From NCBI GenBank assembly GCA_944324195.1, contig CALUVJ010000014.1:1-33331 (forward strand): 33,331 nucleotides of DNA, given 5' to 3'. Made by a program: the position numbers and the translations under genes. Numbering within the stretch: position 1 is the first letter of the stretch; every line of letters begins with the position of its first letter. The DNA comes from Candidatus Gastranaerophilales bacterium. Its GTDB lineage: Bacteria > Cyanobacteriota > Vampirovibrionia > Gastranaerophilales > Gastranaerophilaceae. Below are positions 31,762 to 33,331 of the stretch, in pieces. The notes under the pieces are model-generated. The model was not told the origin of the DNA. It was given only the letters and a program-made list of their open reading frames with translations, and searched no databases.

Positions 31762-31846
31762 GTCGATATGGCGAAATTGGTAGACGCGCATGATTCAGGT
31801 TCATGTGGAGAGATCCTTGGGGGTTCAAATCCCCCTATCGACACCA
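31762..31846 (+). tRNA. tRNA-Leu (CAG anticodon), CCA encoded
   Basis: The acceptor stem GTCGATA pairs with TATCGAC, followed by ACCA. The D-arm, anticodon stem CATGA/TCATG with loop TTCAGGT (anticodon CAG at 31796-31798), a long class II variable arm and a T-arm with GGTTCAAATCC are all present. The class II arm and CAG agree with leucine. The 3' CCA is encoded in the gene. Confidence 0.97.
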
Positions 31847-31885
31847 TACAACGAGACGGCAACAACAGTTGCCGTCTCGTTGTAT
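31846..31885 (+). terminator. 18-bp perfect hairpin after tRNA-Leu
   Basis: From the final A of CCA, 18 bases (core ACAACGAGACGGCAAC, 31848-31863) pair without mismatch to GTTGCCGTCTCGTTGT (31868-31883), with outer A-T pairs and an AACA loop. No proper U-tract follows (ATTATAAG), so this may be a processing or termination structure. It abuts the mature tRNA end. Confidence 0.55.
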
Positions 31886-32034
31886 TATAAGAATTACAGT
31901 TTTTTATAATTAATCCCCGCAATATCTTTATTCCTTCTCTATTCAGGTACTGCTGTCCCGAATAATTTTATAAACAAATTCAGCAGTCTATCAGATATGT
32001 GCAGATTTGGAATATTCTAAGATGTCAAGATATA

Positions 32035-32388
32035 AAGACCCCTCTCCCGAATTCCTAAGCTCGCAGGGCTCGCCAAGAAATTCTTCCCTCTCCCGGGGTA
32101 AATGAAATCAAGTTTGATGTGAAATTACAAGCCGTACGCAAGCAAAGGGGCGAGGGGGTAAATGAATTGGGCTGGGAATAGAGCTCCCTCCCTGAATGAG
32201 GGAGGGTTGGGGTGGGTGATAATTGGTGAAGGGTGAAGGGAAATAAAACAAAAAACTCTCAACGCAACTGGCCAGTAGTAAGTCATTCGAGGGTGACCTG
32301 GAAAAATAAAACAAACGTGGAATGATAACCAATGTCACCCGACAAGTCAAAGTGAAAAATGTCATTGCGAGCGTAGCGAAGCAATCCA
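32035..32388. repeat. 354-bp direct repeat, copy 1
   Basis: Almost identical to 32692-33044 (few substitutions and a one-base gap). It contains CCCCTCTCCCG-type sequence, the CCCTCCCT/AGGGAGGG hairpin (32186-32206), the AACAAACGTGGAATGATAACC block, and a short GTCATTGCGAGCG...GCAATCCA palindromic repeat at its end. The interval 31886-32034 before it shows nothing I can identify. No gene is seen. Confidence 0.9.
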
Positions 32389-32427
32389 GTGGACTGCCGC
32401 GAAAATCAAAGATTTTCTCGCAGTGAC
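32361..32427. repeat. Compact copy of the GIY-YIG-associated inverted repeat
   Basis: GTCATTGCGAGCG...GCAATCCA is followed directly by GTGGACTGCC and the CTCGCAGTGAC right end. Only a few bases lie between the two ends, so this is the fully collapsed form of the element. The same left half, without a right half, ends the second copy of the direct repeat (33017-33044). Confidence 0.7.
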
Positions 32428-32515
32428 AGGGGGTGCAGTCGTGAAGAGTGAAGAGTGAGGGGTGAGGGGAAAGCGAATTGTAGAGCAGGCTTTGCCTGAC
32501 AATAACATAAAAAAA

Positions 32516-32601
32516 TGTCATCCCGAACTTGGTTCGGGATCTTACCCAAAATCAAGTATAACGCCAAGTTGGTAAGATGCTGAAACAAGTTCAGCATGAC
32601 A
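32516..32601. repeat. Second type of inverted-repeat element (TGTCATCCCGAAC)
   Basis: It starts TGTCATCCCGAACTTGG and ends with GGTAAGATGCTGAAACAAG followed by TTCAGCATGACA. The two ends are about 31-nt inverted repeats; each end is itself a hairpin (CCCGAAC/GTTCGGG and GCTGAAC/GTTCAGC) and the differing bases remain paired within each hairpin. No gene lies inside. Confidence 0.75.
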
Positions 32602-32640
32602 AATAACAACCGATATCACCTGACAGGTCATAGTTAAAAC

Positions 32641-32691
32641 GTCATTGCTTGACATGTACAATTGCGAGGAGCGTTAGCGACGAAGCAATCC
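32641..32691. repeat. Left-end repeat interrupted by a 17-bp insertion
   Basis: GTCATTGC is followed by TTGACATGTACAATTGC before GAGGAGCGTTAGCGACGAAGCAATCC resumes the normal repeat. The inserted piece can be read as a 12-bp TTGACATGTACA flanked by two copies of ATTGC. Confidence 0.7.
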
Positions 32692-33044
32692 AAGACCCCT
32701 CACCCGAATTTCTAAGCTCGCAGGGCTCGCCAAGAAATTCTTCCTTCTCCCGGGTAAATGAAATCAAGTTTGATGTGAAATTACAAGCCGTACGCAAGCT
32801 GAGGGGCGAGGGGGTAAATGAATTGGGCTGGGAATAGAGCTCCCTCCCTGAATGAGGGAGGGTTGGGGTGGGTGATAATTGGTGAAGGGTGAAGGGAAAT
32901 AAAACAAAAAACTCTCAACGCAACTGGCCAGTAGTAAGTCATTCGAGGGTGACCTGGAAAAATAAAACAAACGTGGAATGATAACCAATGTCACCCGACA
33001 AGTCAAAGTGAAAAATGTCATTGCGAGCGTAGCGAAGCAATCCA
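32692..33044. repeat. 354-bp direct repeat, copy 2
   Basis: Matches 32035-32388 with small differences (CTCACCCGAATTTC versus CTCTCCCGAATTCC; one base shorter at the CCCGGG run; GCTGAGGGG versus GCAAAGGGG). The hairpin is at 32842-32862. It ends with the same short palindromic repeat. No gene is present. Confidence 0.9.
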
Positions 33045-33331
33045 ATTGCAGCGCAACCCGCTTGTAGTAATGTCAGCAGAGGGTGACTGCGGAAAAATAA
33101 AAAATATTAACCCCTCACCCCTACCCCCTCTCCCACAAGGGGCGAGGGGAAGGCGCGACCCAATGTCACCCGACAAGTCATAGTGAAAAATGTCATTGCG
33201 GGGGTAAATGGATTTTATTAGTGACTAAGTGATTAAGTGACTGAGTGACTAAGAGGGTAAATGAATTGGGTTGGTAAGTGGAACTACAAGCTTAACGTCA
33301 TTGCGAGGAGCGAAAGCGACGAAGCAATCCA
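33045..33331. repeat. Repeat mosaic at the window end
   Basis: This non-coding tail has a CCCTCTCCCACAAGGGGCGAGGG stretch near 33125-33148, a TGTCACCCGACAAGTCA block near 33163, a GGGGGTAAAT block near 33199, the octamer array AGTGAYTR (four units, 33220-33251) and the left end of the GIY-YIG-associated repeat (33297-33331) cut by the window edge. No gene is seen. Confidence 0.8.

Noticed and set aside
31725-31922. Minus-strand ORF antisense to tRNA-Leu
   Set aside because: Peptide GGFEPPRISPHEPESC is the usual spurious translation of a tRNA-Leu complement.
32108-32521. Minus-strand ORF of 137 aa (and its twin at 32764-33045)
   Set aside because: It is read through the dispersed repeats (peptides such as KIFDFRGS and CFATLAMT are translations of the palindromes), duplicated along with the DNA, and has no ribosome-binding site or gene-like composition.
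31847-33331. CRISPR array
   Set aside because: The repeats are not regularly spaced, spacers are not unique and equal in length, and no cas genes are present.
31762-33331. tRNA-Leu as an attachment site of an integrated element
   Set aside because: I found no second copy of the tRNA 3' end and no integrase gene in the window.

Overview
This window looks like chromosome from a low-GC, fermentative bacterium with an outer membrane. My best guess is the gut Vampirovibrionia / Gastranaerophilales (the non-photosynthetic sister lineage of Cyanobacteria). Pointers are a long (219 aa) NusB, an OmpR-type regulator, a LolA/MMPL-containing aryl-polyene-like operon, an autonomous glycyl-radical protein beside a D-lactate dehydrogenase, and small proteins with short N-terminal Phe-Gly or Asn-Phe-Lys motifs. 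The lineage is an inference; no rRNA gene is present.

Layout. (1) 1-359: remnants of dispersed repeats, then the promoter of an orphan response regulator (360-1070). (2) 1071-3907, minus strand: five mostly unknown genes, including a zinc-metallopeptidase-like protein and an atypical PlsC-type acyltransferase. (3) 3953-7615: an orphan sugar-type ABC permease, a large TPR protein, a lipoprotein and small unknowns. (4) 7748-15232: a chaperone-usher-like fimbrial locus: a secreted beta-rich protein, a PapD-like chaperone, two pilin-like proteins and a 1013-aa usher-like protein. Its spacers hold palindromic repeats, one of which contains a GIY-YIG nuclease gene. (5) 15349-21484: a compact aryl-polyene-like operon: acyltransferase, two acyl carrier proteins, a membrane protein, a ligase-dehydratase fusion, a thioesterase, a LolA-like protein and an MMPL exporter. 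No ketosynthase or ketoreductase is present. (6) 21549-30201: an unknown gene, adenine deaminase, a lytic transglycosylase, a STAS protein, nusB, a 16-residue tandem-repeat secreted protein, ftsY, a 2-hydroxyacyl-CoA dehydratase-like protein and mutL. (7) 30296-31658: grcA and a D-lactate dehydrogenase, convergent on a shared terminator. (8) tRNA-Leu(CAG), then about 1.5 kb of repeat mosaic with a 354-bp duplicated block and a second inverted-repeat element.

The most interesting systems are: (a) a short inverted-repeat element carrying a GIY-YIG nuclease, with several internally deleted copies nearby, formally similar to RAYT/REPIN systems; (b) the chaperone-usher-like locus with a non-canonical usher N-terminus; and (c) the stripped-down aryl-polyene-like operon with a ligase-dehydratase fusion. 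Several genes have a TATAAT-type -10 box only 6-7 nt before the ATG, suggesting leaderless transcripts. Similarity statements are from reading motifs; no database search was run.
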